A stretch of DNA of 64,000 nt, from positions 1 to 64,000 of the forward strand of contig CAIMEY010000064.1 in assembly GCA_903840165.1 (NCBI GenBank). Reading direction: 5' to 3'. The translations under genes were made by a program, and so were the position numbers. The notes below the pieces were generated by a model, which was not told where the DNA came from, made no database searches, and saw only the letters and a program-made list of their open reading frames with translations. Shown here piece by piece: positions 1 to 9,143 of this stretch; the stretch's first letter is position 1; each line of letters opens with the position of its first letter. Origin of the DNA: an uncultured Myxococcales bacterium. GTDB taxonomy: Bacteria; Myxococcota_A; UBA9042.

Positions 1-115
1 CGCCGTGCCAGACTTGGCACGGCTCATGCGCTGCGCGCACCGCGGAGTCCTCTCCACTTTCGCCGTGCCAGACTTGGCACGGCTCATGCGCTGCGCGCAC
101 CGCGGAGTCCTCTCC
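1..115. repeat. 60-bp tandem repeat with inner palindrome
   Basis: Two head-to-tail 60-bp units start at 1 and 61. The first 55 bases of each are identical. Each unit holds a perfect 8-bp inverted repeat, CCGTGCCA and TGGCACGG, around a 4-base loop. The array may continue upstream because it touches the window edge. The short plus-strand reading frame across it only reflects the repeat and is not a gene. Confidence 0.85.
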
Positions 116-120
116 TCACC

Positions 121-195
121 CGCGCGTGCCGGCTCACCCTGCATTCGGCCGGGTCCGGTCCGGTATCCCGCAGAGCACTTGTGGTTACGCGTACT
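121..195 (-). repeat. degenerate intergenic repeat, copy 1
   Basis: Read on the minus strand, this segment shares several blocks, in the same order, with 29594-29700 on the plus strand. The blocks are a GTAC-CGTAACC block, a GGACCCGGCCGAA block and a GGTGAGCC block followed by a CGCG run. The spacers differ in length. I infer two diverged copies of one dispersed repeat family; its function is unknown. Confidence 0.45.
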
Positions 196-212
196 AGCCT
201 AAACCCCTGTGA

Positions 213-2288
213 TTACTTTAGATCGTCGAGTTCTTCAGGCTTGGGCTTGGGCTTAGGCGGCGGCTCCGGTTTGGGAACCACCTGAAGTTTGGGCTCCGGC
301 GTGGGCGTCTCTACCTTGGGCAACTCCGACTTAGGCTGTGGTTTCTCAGGTGTTTCAGGACCTTTCTCCACCTTATCGCCCTTAGGGCGCGGCTTTGGCG
401 TGCCCGTGTGGTCATCGCCGGGCCCCGGACGCGGCTCTTGGGCGACGGCCTTGAGCGATAGCTTGATCTGGGTCGACTGACCAAACTGCACCTGTATGGT
501 TTCACTCTCGAATCCATCCCGCAGCAGGGTCCAGGACTCAGGCGGTGCGCCCTTCTTGCGTTGAACGGTCAGCGGCGAAGTGCCGAGCAACTCGGGCCCA
601 GCATTGACGCGAGCGCCGTCGGGCACCGTCACCAGCACAACCTCAATCGAATCTGCGGCCAGCGCCGTGGGTGATGGCACGGGACGGTCGACAAGGACCT
701 GTTTCTCCACGATTTGCGCAGGAGGCGGCTGCCGTAGGAGCAGCAGCGCCACGCCCGTTGCGAGGCCCAGCACCAGCAGCCCAGCCAGCCACATCAGCCG
801 ATTGCGCCCTGGCTGCGCGACAAGCTGCAGGTCGGGCGTTTGCAGGCCGAGCGCTTGGGTAGCAGGGTCGCCCACACGCAGGGTTCGCGCCGTCACGACC
901 GGGTCCGTCGTGGTCGAAGCTAGCCGCACGCCAAGGTTTTCCGCCTGTGCACTGCCGACGCATTGGTCAAAGGCGGCGGGCAGCGTCACCGCTAATTCAT
1001 GACAGGCCTTGGATAATTCCGTCGCCGCTTGCACGCGGTTAGCCGGAACCTTCTCAAGCAACTTGAGGACAAGGTCGCTGACTTCCGCTGGAATGACTTG
1101 CTTATCGGTCACCGAAGCCGGTGGCGGCGTCGGTTCGTTGACATGCGCTAGCAGCAAGGTCAGCGGCTGTTCAGAACTAAATGGTGCCTGTCCCGTAATC
1201 ATTTCATAGAGAATGACGCCGAGCGCATACAAATCACTGCGCCCATCGACCGGTTGCGCCGAACATTGTTCCGGACTCATGTAACGCGGCGTACCGAAGA
1301 TCGATCCCGCCTGGGTCAACGTGCCCTTTTCATCCTTATTATCGCGGAGTTTTGCGACGCCAAAGTCCAACACTTTGACAAAGTCTGGATTGTCGCCCAC
1401 GGACACCAAAAAGATGTTTTCAGGCTTTAAGTCCCGGTGAACAATGCCTTTTCCATGCGCTTCGGCCAAGGAGGCCGCCACTTGGTCCATGATCCGCAGG
1501 GCCCGGCGAATCGGCAGCGGCCTTTCCGCACGCAAAAGGTCATGCAGGGTCTGACCTTCCAAGAGTTCCATGGCAATGTACGGATTGCCCTGGGGCGTCT
1601 GGCCATAGTCAAAAATCTGAATCGTGTTGGGGTGGCGCAGGCGGCTAACGGCAAGCGCTTCCAAGGTAAATCGTCGCAACACCGTGTCGTTTTGCGCCAG
1701 GTCGCCGAGCAGGACTTTGACCGCGACGTCGCGATCCATGCCCTCCTGCCGCGCCCGATAGACCGCGCCCATGCCGCCGGCGCCAATCTTCTTGAGCACC
1801 AAGAAGCGACCGCCCAGCGTTTCGCCGAGCAGGGGGTCCTTTTTCTCCCGACGGGGCCCATCGAGGTGCGCACGAATCTTGTCGTCCAGGGACTCCTGAG
1901 CTTCAAGCAGCGAATCGTCTTTGCGCGTCGCGACTTGGTCGGGGAAGTCAGGGGCCAGGGACTGCTCAGTCGAGTAACTCTTGCGCCGGGCACCGGCGAT
2001 GTCATCCATCGTCGCGTCGCCCGAACCCTTTGATACTACTTGAGCTTGCTCGCCCTGAGGTTCCACGCCGGCCAGGGGATGGACGCGGATGGCCGCGATC
2101 GTTTGTTGTTCGGCCGATGTCGCTGCTGACACCGATGTTGGCGTGCTGGCATGGGATTTCTCCGCGCTGCTGGCTGCACGGGCAATCGTAGGTCCATTCA
2201 AGTTCAGGCGCGTGGCGTCGTCAGCGGCCGCCGGCGCTGGTCCGGCCTCGGTCGCTCCTGCCTGCTTGGGTGCCGCCGATTCCGTCAT
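213..2288 (-). CDS. membrane-anchored Ser/Thr protein kinase with PEGA domain
   Basis: Eukaryotic-type Ser/Thr kinase of 691 residues. After a low-complexity, probably disordered stretch of about 160 residues comes the kinase domain (about 162-430) with the glycine loop GAGGMG, the AVK lysine, HRDLKPEN, DFG and the GTPRYMSPEQ activation/APE region. A single transmembrane helix (about 498-518) separates it from an outer PEGA-like beta domain (about 545-610). The tail is rich in Pro, Lys and Glu. The topology is cytoplasmic kinase and periplasmic sensor. I chose the ATG at 2288, which has AGGGGG upstream, over an in-frame start at 2363. No partner phosphatase lies nearby. It is separated by about 150 bp from tmk upstream. 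The signal it senses is unknown. Confidence 0.9.
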   Translation of the reverse strand: MTESAAPKQAGATEAGPAPAAADDATRLNLNGPTIARAASSAEKSHASTPTSVSAATSAEQQTIAAIRVHPLAGVEPQGEQAQVVSKGSGDATMDDIAGARRKSYSTEQSLAPDFPDQVATRKDDSLLEAQESLDDKIRAHLDGPRREKKDPLLGETLGGRFLVLKKIGAGGMGAVYRARQEGMDRDVAVKVLLGDLAQNDTVLRRFTLEALAVSRLRHPNTIQIFDYGQTPQGNPYIAMELLEGQTLHDLLRAERPLPIRRALRIMDQVAASLAEAHGKGIVHRDLKPENIFLVSVGDNPDFVKVLDFGVAKLRDNKDEKGTLTQAGSIFGTPRYMSPEQCSAQPVDGRSDLYALGVILYEMITGQAPFSSEQPLTLLLAHVNEPTPPPASVTDKQVIPAEVSDLVLKLLEKVPANRVQAATELSKACHELAVTLPAAFDQCVGSAQAENLGVRLASTTTDPVVTARTLRVGDPATQALGLQTPDLQLVAQPGRNRLMWLAGLLVLGLATGVALLLLRQPPPAQIVEKQVLVDRPVPSPTALAADSIEVVLVTVPDGARVNAGPELLGTSPLTVQRKKGAPPESWTLLRDGFESETIQVQFGQSTQIKLSLKAVAQEPRPGPGDDHTGTPKPRPKGDKVEKGPETPEKPQPKSELPKVETPTPEPKLQVVPKPEPPPKPKPKPEELDDLK

Positions 2289-2437
2289 AAAAACAAGTCC
2301 CCCTGAAAGTCGTGGCGCGTCCCAGTAGGCCGGCGGGCATGTCGCCTTGGCAGGCATGCGCATTGTATTCTTTGCGTTTTGCGGCCCACTGCAGGCTCAA
2401 GCCTGTGCCGCCTCTGCAGATCCGTTGCGAACCTCAG

Positions 2438-3097
2438 TCAGTTCGCAGATCGATTCTTCGTGGCCGAATTGCTTAGACATTCCATGGCGATGGCGTAGAT
2501 CGAAGCAGCCACCTCCGGCGGCGCTGGCTGCCCATCGACAACCACGCAGCGGCCCAGCCCCTTGGGCGCTCGCGCAAACACATCGCGATAACGCTGGCGC
2601 ACTTGGCGCAATGTGTCCAGTACTTCAAAGCGTTCCTGAGGTTGCCCTCGCGCAACAATGCGTGCCACGGCCACCTCGGGCGGCACGTCGACCCAAATCG
2701 ACACGTCCGGCACCAGAGCGCCGCTGTTGATCTCGAGCAGCCAATCCTCTGAAATTCCGCCGGATCCATCGACCACCTGAAAGGCCAGGGAGGACCCCAA
2801 GTAGCGATCGCAGACCACGACGTCGCCGCGGTCCAAGGCAGGCTGAATTTCGCGGTGACCGTGATCGACGCGATCGGCGGCAAAGAGCAAAGCCACCGTA
2901 CGCGCGTCCAGGCGACCTTCCAGTTGACCGCGCAAAGCCGCCCGAATCAACTGACCAATTGGCCCTGGCGACGGTTGCGCCGTGCGATGGACGCTGTGCC
3001 CGGCCTGCTGCAACTGCTGGGTCAAAAGGTTGCCCTGCGTCGTCGTGCCAGACCCGTCGGTCCCTTCAAAAACGATAAAAAGCGGGGTATTGGTCAC
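2438..3097 (-). CDS. tmk: thymidylate kinase
   Basis: dTMP kinase (219 residues) phosphorylates dTMP to dTDP in the cytoplasm for DNA synthesis. Visible family motifs are the FEGTDGSG phosphate loop near the N-terminus, DRYLGSSLAFQ (DRY motif and thymine pocket), the PDVSIWVDV strand and an Arg-containing lid. The Walker A position that normally holds Lys (GxGKST/GKTT) reads GSGTTT, so Thr replaces Lys. The start is GTG at 3097, with AAGGAG six bases upstream. It overlaps the stop of the preceding lipoprotein gene (GTGA), so the two are probably translationally coupled. A longer in-frame ATG reaches 3157 but lies inside the upstream gene. Confidence 0.92.
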   Translation of the reverse strand: MTNTPLFIVFEGTDGSGTTTQGNLLTQQLQQAGHSVHRTAQPSPGPIGQLIRAALRGQLEGRLDARTVALLFAADRVDHGHREIQPALDRGDVVVCDRYLGSSLAFQVVDGSGGISEDWLLEINSGALVPDVSIWVDVPPEVAVARIVARGQPQERFEVLDTLRQVRQRYRDVFARAPKGLGRCVVVDGQPAPPEVAASIYAIAMECLSNSATKNRSAN

Positions 3098-3939
3098 GGC
3101 GCTCCTTGGGCGCTGGCAGAACAGGGCAGAGGTACCACCGTCATGCCGGCCGGACACTGAACGGCAAAAACTTCAGGCTGTACCTGCTGATCCACAGACA
3201 CGTCGCGCAGACTCAACGTCAAATCGGTCTGTTCCGCCTTCCATTGCACGGTGCTTGGCACGCCGCCGGGCCCTGCAGGACCGTATTGCAGGGCGCCAAT
3301 GCGCTGGTCTTGCCGATAGAAGACCGCGCCAACAAAGCGGAAACTCTCAGGCTCAACGTAGACTTGCTGATGCGTACCCGCGGAGGGCCCGAGGTCGAGG
3401 CGGTAGAGCTGCCGGTCGGAATCCCACGCCAGCTGCTGCGGCGGTTCAGCCAACAGTGGCGGACGTCCGAGCAAAGCAAGCGCCAACTCCGCAGGCGGCA
3501 AAGCGATTGGCACCAGACGCCCGAGATTCTCGGCGCAGGCCGGCCCGACGTAACAGGCCGCGCCGCCACGCTCAAACATCAAGAAACGCAGGCCATCGGT
3601 CGAGAGCAGGGCCAGCAGGTCAAGGGTAGGCGCCAGGGCCTGAAACTGAAGATGATCAGGCTGTTGCACAACAACCAGCAGATCCACTTTGCGGGCCTCC
3701 CCCGCTGAGTACACTTCGAGCCGCGTCATCCCTTGCAAGGTCTGCGGCAATCGGCGGGCCAGCGCTCGCAACAGGACGGCCTGGGCCGTCTGCGGACCTT
3801 GGGGTGGCAGGCCAGCGCGCTGGGCACCCGAACAGCCTATCATCCAGATAAGACAAAGGATCTGCGTAATCCGCGCGGGCAGAGCACGCCACGGCAACGG
3901 TTTTGCGCCTTTGGGTGCTAGGACCGAGCTGCAAACCAC
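3094..3939 (-). CDS. LolA/LolB-like outer-membrane lipoprotein
   Basis: Predicted lipoprotein of 281 residues with an N-terminal hydrophobic segment ending in a lipobox (WMIGC). The body alternates short beta strands and looks like the LolA/LolB/DUF4292 half-barrel fold that handles lipoproteins or lipids. That assignment is from general pattern only. The start is GTG at 3939, with GAGGAG at good spacing. It overlaps the 3' end of the aspartokinase gene by 22 bases. Downstream it overlaps tmk. The order aspartokinase, lipoprotein, tmk looks like one transcript. Confidence 0.7.
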   Translation of the reverse strand: MVCSSVLAPKGAKPLPWRALPARITQILCLIWMIGCSGAQRAGLPPQGPQTAQAVLLRALARRLPQTLQGMTRLEVYSAGEARKVDLLVVVQQPDHLQFQALAPTLDLLALLSTDGLRFLMFERGGAACYVGPACAENLGRLVPIALPPAELALALLGRPPLLAEPPQQLAWDSDRQLYRLDLGPSAGTHQQVYVEPESFRFVGAVFYRQDQRIGALQYGPAGPGGVPSTVQWKAEQTDLTLSLRDVSVDQQVQPEVFAVQCPAGMTVVPLPCSASAQGAP

Positions 3940-5171
3940 GGCGTCTCCTCAACAAAATGGGCGTGCAGTGCGCTCAGCAGGGAACTGGCCTGGTCCGCGG
4001 TTACGAGCACGGACAACGACAACCCGTGCGCAAAGACAAAGGCAGCTGGCTGCCCCAGCACATCAGCAACAACTTGGCGAAATGCGCCGAGAATCTTGGG
4101 TTCACGACCGACGCCTGGGCCGACAATGCTGACCAACGTGCCGGTGCAGTGCTCGGTGTCCCCGGGGTCAAGCAGCGCAAGAATCGCTTGTAATGCGCGG
4201 TCATAGGCTGGGTCGACGGCATCGGCAACATCGCGTCCCAGCAGCCAAGTCGCGGTGCCATTGTGCTCGACCGCCAAGATGGGCGCCAAATTGTGATGTT
4301 GCAGCACGGCATCCACAGCCGCGTGCTGCGCCGAACGAATCGTAAACTGCAACCAGTCCACCGCAGGACGATGGGCAACCCCGGTAATCCAGGGCCTATC
4401 TTGAGGCATGTCGTAGCGCACAACCGTTTCGCCCGGTCGGTCATCAGCCGCGCGCGCGTACAAGGCGATACCGTGCATCCGCGCATAGGCCACAGCGTCG
4501 GCACCGAGCACCTTGGCGCCACTACGCGCCAGAGCCAACATCTCGTCATGACTCATGTTTTTTAGGCGCACGGCCTTGGGCACGATGCGGGGGTCGGCAC
4601 TGTACACACCGTCGACATCGCTATAGATTTCACAAGCTTGAGCGCGCAGTGCCGCAGCCAGCGCCACCGCCGTAGTGTCCGAACCGCCGCGACCCAGGGT
4701 CGTGATCTCGCGCCGATAAGAAACGCCTTGAAATCCAGCGACAATGACCACGTGCCCCTGATCCAGAGCGTCCTGAACGCGCAAGGGACGCACCTCGACG
4801 ATGCGCGCCCCACCCGAGGCGTCATTGGTCAAAATGCCACACTGACTGCCGGTCAAGGAGGTCGCCGGCAAACCACGGGCACGGATCGCAATGGCCAGCA
4901 GCGCCATGGCAATTCGCTCCCCCGCCGTCAGCAGCATGTCCAACTCGCGGCGATCAGGCGCCTCGGTCACTTCATGAGCCAGAGCCATCAGTTGATCGGT
5001 GGTCTTGCCCATCGCCGAGACCACGACCACCACGCGATGCCCTTGGCGAACCGTATGGACAACGCGGTCGGCAACTTGCTGAATTCGCGAAACATCTGCG
5101 ACCGACGATCCGCCGAACTTCTGCACGACAATGGGCAAAGCCCGGTCTGATGCGGCGAGGTTTTCGTTCAT
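3918..5171 (-). CDS. lysC: aspartate kinase
   Basis: Aspartokinase (417 residues) makes aspartyl phosphate, the first step to Lys, Thr, Met and diaminopimelate. The N-terminal amino-acid kinase domain shows KFGGSS near residue 20, the [12 protein letters not shown] stretch, [20 protein letters not shown] and the [13 protein letters not shown] region. The C-terminal third is the ACT-type regulatory region, so end-product feedback inhibition is expected from the family. I chose ATG at 5171 with GGGA upstream rather than TTG at 5180. It lies 9 bp after the preceding lipoprotein gene and overlaps the next one. The symbol follows common usage; specificity among isozymes cannot be read from sequence. 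Confidence 0.93.
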   Translation of the reverse strand: MNENLAASDRALPIVVQKFGGSSVADVSRIQQVADRVVHTVRQGHRVVVVVSAMGKTTDQLMALAHEVTEAPDRRELDMLLTAGERIAMALLAIAIRARGLPATSLTGSQCGILTNDASGGARIVEVRPLRVQDALDQGHVVIVAGFQGVSYRREITTLGRGGSDTTAVALAAALRAQACEIYSDVDGVYSADPRIVPKAVRLKNMSHDEMLALARSGAKVLGADAVAYARMHGIALYARAADDRPGETVVRYDMPQDRPWITGVAHRPAVDWLQFTIRSAQHAAVDAVLQHHNLAPILAVEHNGTATWLLGRDVADAVDPAYDRALQAILALLDPGDTEHCTGTLVSIVGPGVGREPKILGAFRQVVADVLGQPAAFVFAHGLSLSVLVTADQASSLLSALHAHFVEETPWFAARS

Positions 5172-5180
5172 GATTCCCAA

Positions 5181-5687
5181 CTACAAAGCATCGCCCGGTT
5201 CGACCGGACCTTCTTCGCTGGCCTTGACCGTTCGTTGCTTGGTCATTTGCCAGTGATTCCCGGCCATTTCCCAGGTTTGCTCAAGCATTTCGTCGTGGGT
5301 CACAGGGTCGGCCATGCGGCTCCACACGGCCAAGATCAAAATCTTGGCACGACCGCTCCCGGCCTCGTGATTGACGGAGCGAACTTCGTATTCATGAATC
5401 TGCACTTCCACTTGGGCTCGACGCTTTTGCCGCAGGAAGGCGTCGCGCAAGGTGTCGGGAATAAAGTTGGCAGCGCGTTCCAACTGGCCCCAGCGTAAGG
5501 CGGAACAGTACTCCGTGACCGAATCGCGCAGGGCCGTCGACTGGCTTGCGCTGCTGCTGCAACCCGTCCAGGCAAGAGACGCAAGCAGTGTCAAACACAG
5601 CGCTATCCGAAAATGCCATGGACCTTGGCGCGCCTCAGCTGCCCCGGGCGGTTGGCCTTGTCTCTGCTGAGGTTGGTGATGCTGCAA
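5181..5687 (-). CDS. small lipoprotein of unknown function
   Basis: Predicted lipoprotein of about 168 residues. A Gln/Pro-rich N-terminus leads to a hydrophobic stretch ending at the lipobox WTGCSSS. The mature part is about 120 residues of mixed helix and strand. I recognise no family. The start is uncertain. The frame is open to an ATG at 5828, but that lies inside the glutaredoxin gene. TTG at 5687, with AAGGA eight bases upstream, fits better. It sits between the glutaredoxin and aspartokinase genes on the same strand. Confidence 0.65.
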   Translation of the reverse strand: MQHHQPQQRQGQPPGAAEARQGPWHFRIALCLTLLASLAWTGCSSSASQSTALRDSVTEYCSALRWGQLERAANFIPDTLRDAFLRQKRRAQVEVQIHEYEVRSVNHEAGSGRAKILILAVWSRMADPVTHDEMLEQTWEMAGNHWQMTKQRTVKASEEGPVEPGDAL

Positions 5688-5781
5688 AGCCCTTGTCCTT
5701 ATGGCGGTTTTGACCGTATGTGCCCGAGTCTGTCCTTCGTCTGCGTGGTCCCCCTTGGTCGGGTCAGGCGCGCTCGAGCGA

Positions 5782-6048
5782 TCACGTAGGCAGTGCCAGC
5801 CACTGGGCCAGTTGACCACTGCGGTCAATTTCGGCTAAGTCTGTGTAACCACCAACAAATCGCTCGCCAACAAAGATCTGCGGCACCGTGCGGAACTGGG
5901 TCCTCGCCTGCAAGGCTTCGCGTTCGTCCGCCTTGCCATCGAGGTAGATTTCCTCAAATGAATAGCCACGTTTGCGCAATAGGTTGGCCGCGGCCACGCA
6001 ATAGGGACAGATCTGCGTACGGTAGACGATAATGGGCGGTTGCGGCAT
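5782..6048 (-). CDS. grxC: glutaredoxin
   Basis: Small thiol-disulfide oxidoreductase (88 residues) with the dithiol active site CPYC near residue 14, the TVPQIFV cis-Pro segment and the GGYTDL glutathione-binding turn. It would reduce protein disulfides or glutathionylated proteins in the cytoplasm. I chose the ATG at 6048 because the protein then begins at the family's usual point; the frame extends to 6189 without family similarity. It is divergent from ruvX, with about 100 bp between starts. Confidence 0.92.
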   Translation of the reverse strand: MPQPPIIVYRTQICPYCVAAANLLRKRGYSFEEIYLDGKADEREALQARTQFRTVPQIFVGERFVGGYTDLAEIDRSGQLAQWLALPT

Positions 6049-6156
6049 GTTGACCTGGGCAGAAGGCAGAAGCGAAACCGACGGTTGGACCGTCACCACC
6101 TGAGATCTTAGCGTCTGCTGCGGATTCTGCCTACCCACAAGCGCCGGAGGCGAGCC

Positions 6157-6651
6157 ATGACAGGGGGCCAAGCAATGGCGACGCGGCAAAGAGCGGCCTT
6201 GGCCGTCGACCTCGGCCGGGTGCGACTGGGCCTAGCCTATTGCGACGAGCGCGGCGAAGTTAGCCTGGCGCTTGAGGTTTGGCAGCGCAAGGGGACGCGC
6301 CTTGACATCGACCACATCGCCCAGTGCGCAGCCCGGCTGTCGACAACCGTCTTTGTTTTGGGCCTACCGCCGGACCAGGGTGACGGCGGCGGTACCCACC
6401 AGTTGGCGCGCAACTTTGCCCAAGCCCTGCGTAATCGCTTGGAATTGCCGGTCTTTATGGTCGACGAGGCCGACACCAGCGTCCAAGCCCACGCTGAACT
6501 GGCGGCCCAGGGCATGCGCGCGGCCCAACGGCGAACGGTGATCGACAAGCACGCGGCGCAGCGGATTCTCGACCGTTGGCTGGGCGGCTGGGCGGCGGAA
6601 GAAATTCTGCCGTCAATACAAGCCGTTCCTGCAATAACCGGGGCGCAGTAG
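6157..6651 (+). CDS. ruvX: RuvX/YqgF-type RNase H-like protein
   Basis: YqgF family protein (164 residues), the putative Holliday junction resolvase that also acts in 16S rRNA 5' end maturation. The RNase H fold is marked by AVDLGRVRLG (first Asp), the GLP strand, VDEADTS and DKHAAQRIL (last acidic residue). The usual DER motif reads DEA, so the Arg is missing. The start ATG at 6157 has GGAGG six bases upstream; an alternative ATG lies at 6175. The next gene follows after 31 bp. Confidence 0.85.
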   Translation: MTGGQAMATRQRAALAVDLGRVRLGLAYCDERGEVSLALEVWQRKGTRLDIDHIAQCAARLSTTVFVLGLPPDQGDGGGTHQLARNFAQALRNRLELPVFMVDEADTSVQAHAELAAQGMRAAQRRTVIDKHAAQRILDRWLGGWAAEEILPSIQAVPAITGAQ

Positions 6652-6682
6652 CATCCTCCAAGGACAGCGGGTATTCTCCCCC

Positions 6683-7615
6683 ATGGGCCGTCGCGGCCTT
6701 GAGTCACGGCTACAGATGCAGGCAGAACCCCACCATTTGGCGATCAAACGCGGCCTTCTGCTTGCGGAAATGCGCAAGGCGGGCCTGCATCAATCGGGTC
6801 AGCAGCATGCCGGCCATGCCGCGGCGCAGGCCCTGGGCTACGACCAAACCAAGCAACTGGTCGCGCCCAAACACGCACAGAGCAAGGGCGATCAGCGCCA
6901 GCTGCTAGAGAAATGGGTTCAGGCTGCGCTCAACGTGGCGCTGGGCTTGAAACTGCCCCTGACTGGTCATTTTCATGGGGCAACGCGGGCTGCGCTGCAG
7001 CGGTTCCAAACGGAACAAGGATTGCCGGCCCACGGCTACCTCGACAAGCGGACCCTCCATGCGCTCGAACGCGTAGTGGGCATGCAAGCGCCTGAAAATG
7101 GGCACTTTCACCCCGGTTCACGCTTGTGGCAGCAGGACCGGCGGGAGCAGGCGGCTTGGCAGTCGGCGCAACGGATCAAGCCCAAGGCCAAGGCAGGTCA
7201 GAAGAGCAGCGAAAAGACAGAGGAAAATGGTGACATGGCGCCTGACCTATCGGCTGATGCGTCATCGACCGCCGCCGCACAACCGACCAGCGAGGCTGCC
7301 TCAGACCCGGTGCTGGCGCGCGAGGCCGTGTCAGCGGTGGCGGCCATGGCCCTGGAACGAAGCTGGCTTGTCGAGCAATTGCAGGCAGTTGGCGCTGCGG
7401 AAGCCCAGGCTGCCGGGGACGGTGCGTCCCGCGATGCTGCAACCCAACTGGCGGCGGAGCAGTGGTGGCAACAAGTTTGCGCGCAACCTGCGGCGACGCG
7501 GCCCAAATGGCTCAAAAACGTGTTGGATTTGGCCGAGACTCATCCCGACCAAGCTGTGACCAGCCTGCGCCAAGCGTGGCAATCTGAAGGCCCGATTCCG
7601 GGAAAACAAACATGA
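6683..7615 (+). CDS. peptidoglycan-binding-domain protein
   Basis: Protein of 310 residues with a PG_binding_1 type domain at about 75-135. The motif pattern is VQAALN, TGHFHGATRAALQRFQ and LDKRTLHALE. No signal peptide is visible, so it may be cytoplasmic, or the domain may serve another purpose. A Lys/Glu/Ala-rich linker leads to a helical C-terminus. Its stop overlaps the next start (ATGA at 7612). The start at 6683 lacks a clear ribosome site and is uncertain. Function unknown. Confidence 0.75.
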   Translation: MGRRGLESRLQMQAEPHHLAIKRGLLLAEMRKAGLHQSGQQHAGHAAAQALGYDQTKQLVAPKHAQSKGDQRQLLEKWVQAALNVALGLKLPLTGHFHGATRAALQRFQTEQGLPAHGYLDKRTLHALERVVGMQAPENGHFHPGSRLWQQDRREQAAWQSAQRIKPKAKAGQKSSEKTEENGDMAPDLSADASSTAAAQPTSEAASDPVLAREAVSAVAAMALERSWLVEQLQAVGAAEAQAAGDGASRDAATQLAAEQWWQQVCAQPAATRPKWLKNVLDLAETHPDQAVTSLRQAWQSEGPIPGKQT

Positions 7616-8358
7616 ATACCGAACGTTTTCTCACCTTGCGCCCATCCCAAGGTCGCAGGCGCCTGGGCCGACAAGCCTTGGGACTTTGCCTAGCGCTAAC
7701 CTTGCTTGGATGCAGCAAAAATGCGTCAACGCAGGTCGAGCCTTTGAGCGTAGACGACACCCTGGCGGTGGGCGCCGATGCCAGCAATTCCAGCGACGAT
7801 GCCGATACTTCCAGCGTCGATGCGCTTAGCAACGATACCGATACCGGCCAGGCGACCATCAAAAATGGCACTGGTGTTGGGGGCTTATGGGTCGTCGATG
7901 CCAAAGGCCAGCCCGTAGGCGCCGTCGTTCAGCGCGGCCACCCGAACCTCGGGTCCAATGGCGCGACGACCTCGGACCTGCTGCGCGATGGTGTCCTGGT
8001 CTACTCGCCGAAAACTGCCCTGTTTTTTGGCATGCAGATGTCGACTGGTAAGGTGCTTTCGCCCCGCTTAGGCGTCGCCGATGCCACGTGTCAAACCCCG
8101 ATAGTTGCTGGCTATTACACCGACGGCGATTTTGTCTCTGGGCAGGGCTACGCCTTTGTCTACGCCGGTTCATGGTATAAAATCAAAGACTTTGCAACGG
8201 TTAGCTTTGTCACCTGCGGCGGTACAGTCCAAGACGGAGCCGACGGAGTCTGTTCCCCACACGCTGGCTCCTGCCGCGGTTTCCCCGTGCAATCCATTTC
8301 GCCGCAACTGGCCACTTCCTTTGCCGCACCCTTGGCGTTTGCTTGGCTAACTCCATGA
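7612..8358 (+). CDS. lipoprotein with acidic linker
   Basis: Lipoprotein of 248 residues. A basic N-terminus and hydrophobic core end at the lipobox TLLGC. They are followed by an Asp/Ser-rich linker (about 45-80) and a compact Gly/aromatic-rich domain with several Cys in its last third. No family is recognised. It overlaps the upstream gene by ATGA and the downstream gene by ATGA at 8355, so the three are probably coupled. Confidence 0.75.
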   Translation: MNTERFLTLRPSQGRRRLGRQALGLCLALTLLGCSKNASTQVEPLSVDDTLAVGADASNSSDDADTSSVDALSNDTDTGQATIKNGTGVGGLWVVDAKGQPVGAVVQRGHPNLGSNGATTSDLLRDGVLVYSPKTALFFGMQMSTGKVLSPRLGVADATCQTPIVAGYYTDGDFVSGQGYAFVYAGSWYKIKDFATVSFVTCGGTVQDGADGVCSPHAGSCRGFPVQSISPQLATSFAAPLAFAWLTP

Positions 8359-8972
8359 TTTTCAATTATTTCAGCCAAAAGAAACTCGCGCCCTTTGGCC
8401 TTCTCGGTTTGAGCCTGTGCGCCTGCGGCAAAGGCTGCGAGGCGCCTCGGCCGGCACCGCAGGCGCCAGTTGTGGCTGCCACGCCCGTGGCGGCTTCAGC
8501 GCTATCACTGCCCGATAAAGTCGCGCAACAACTGGGGATTACCCTACCTGAGCGCAAGAGCAGTCCTCTGTTGCCCGGCTTGGACCGGCTGCCCTTTCGC
8601 CGCCTCCCGACCTTCGACCCTGCCAACCAGTTGATCGTCCAGGTAGATGCGCAGGGCCTGCGCTGCCTGGACCAGCATCTGACGGCGGTGCAGGCCCAAG
8701 ATGAGGCACGCGTGACCCAAATTCTGCGAAATTGTGCTGAGTTGTGGCGCACGCGCAGTGGTACGCAGGCCAATCGCCTGGTCCTGGCCCTAGACAGCCA
8801 CCTGGCGACTACCCAGGCGGGGCAGCTGCGCCGGCTCGCTCAGCAAGCTGGACAATGGCGTCTGGTCGGCTTAGCACGCGAAGGCAATGATTTGTTTGAG
8901 CTCTTGCTGGCGCCTGTACCCGACCACCGACCCGCGGCAGCCGTCAGTCCGCCAAGCGCCGTCACACCGTAA
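8355..8972 (+). CDS. small lipoprotein
   Basis: About 205 residues. The hydrophobic N-terminus ends in a Cys-rich lipobox-like site (SLCACGKGC), followed by an Ala/Pro linker. The C-terminal 120 residues have an alternating pattern (QLIVQVDAQG, LVLALDSH, WRLVGLA) faintly like the periplasmic domain of ExbD. That likeness is weak and I do not assign a function. The ATG at 8355 overlaps the previous stop; an in-frame TTG at 8343 is the alternative. Confidence 0.65.
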   Translation: MIFNYFSQKKLAPFGLLGLSLCACGKGCEAPRPAPQAPVVAATPVAASALSLPDKVAQQLGITLPERKSSPLLPGLDRLPFRRLPTFDPANQLIVQVDAQGLRCLDQHLTAVQAQDEARVTQILRNCAELWRTRSGTQANRLVLALDSHLATTQAGQLRRLAQQAGQWRLVGLAREGNDLFELLLAPVPDHRPAAAVSPPSAVTP

Positions 8973-9033
8973 CTGCTTGATGTAAGGCGGTATTGAACGC
9001 GGTCTCTTAGCCGTCCGCCTCGGGCGCTGCGAA

Positions 9034-9089
9034 GGGCACACGGGCACACGGGCAGGCGGGCGGGCGGGCAGGCGGGCAGGCGGGCAGGC
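9034..9089. repeat. G-rich simple repeat (GGGCAGGC/GGGCACAC units)
   Basis: Two GGGCACAC units are followed by about five GGGCGGGC/GGGCAGGC units between two converging lipoprotein genes. The plus strand carries many GGG tracts and could fold as a G-quadruplex. The 171-bp gap holds no gene. Confidence 0.8.
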
Positions 9090-9143
9090 AAAGCGTCTAG
9101 GAATTCTGCGCCTTAGCAACCCATTCGCCCGGCGATGGCAGTC

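Noticed and set aside
5..202. Short plus-strand frame across the tandem repeat
   Set aside because: Its sequence is only the translated 60-bp repeat; no ribosome site.
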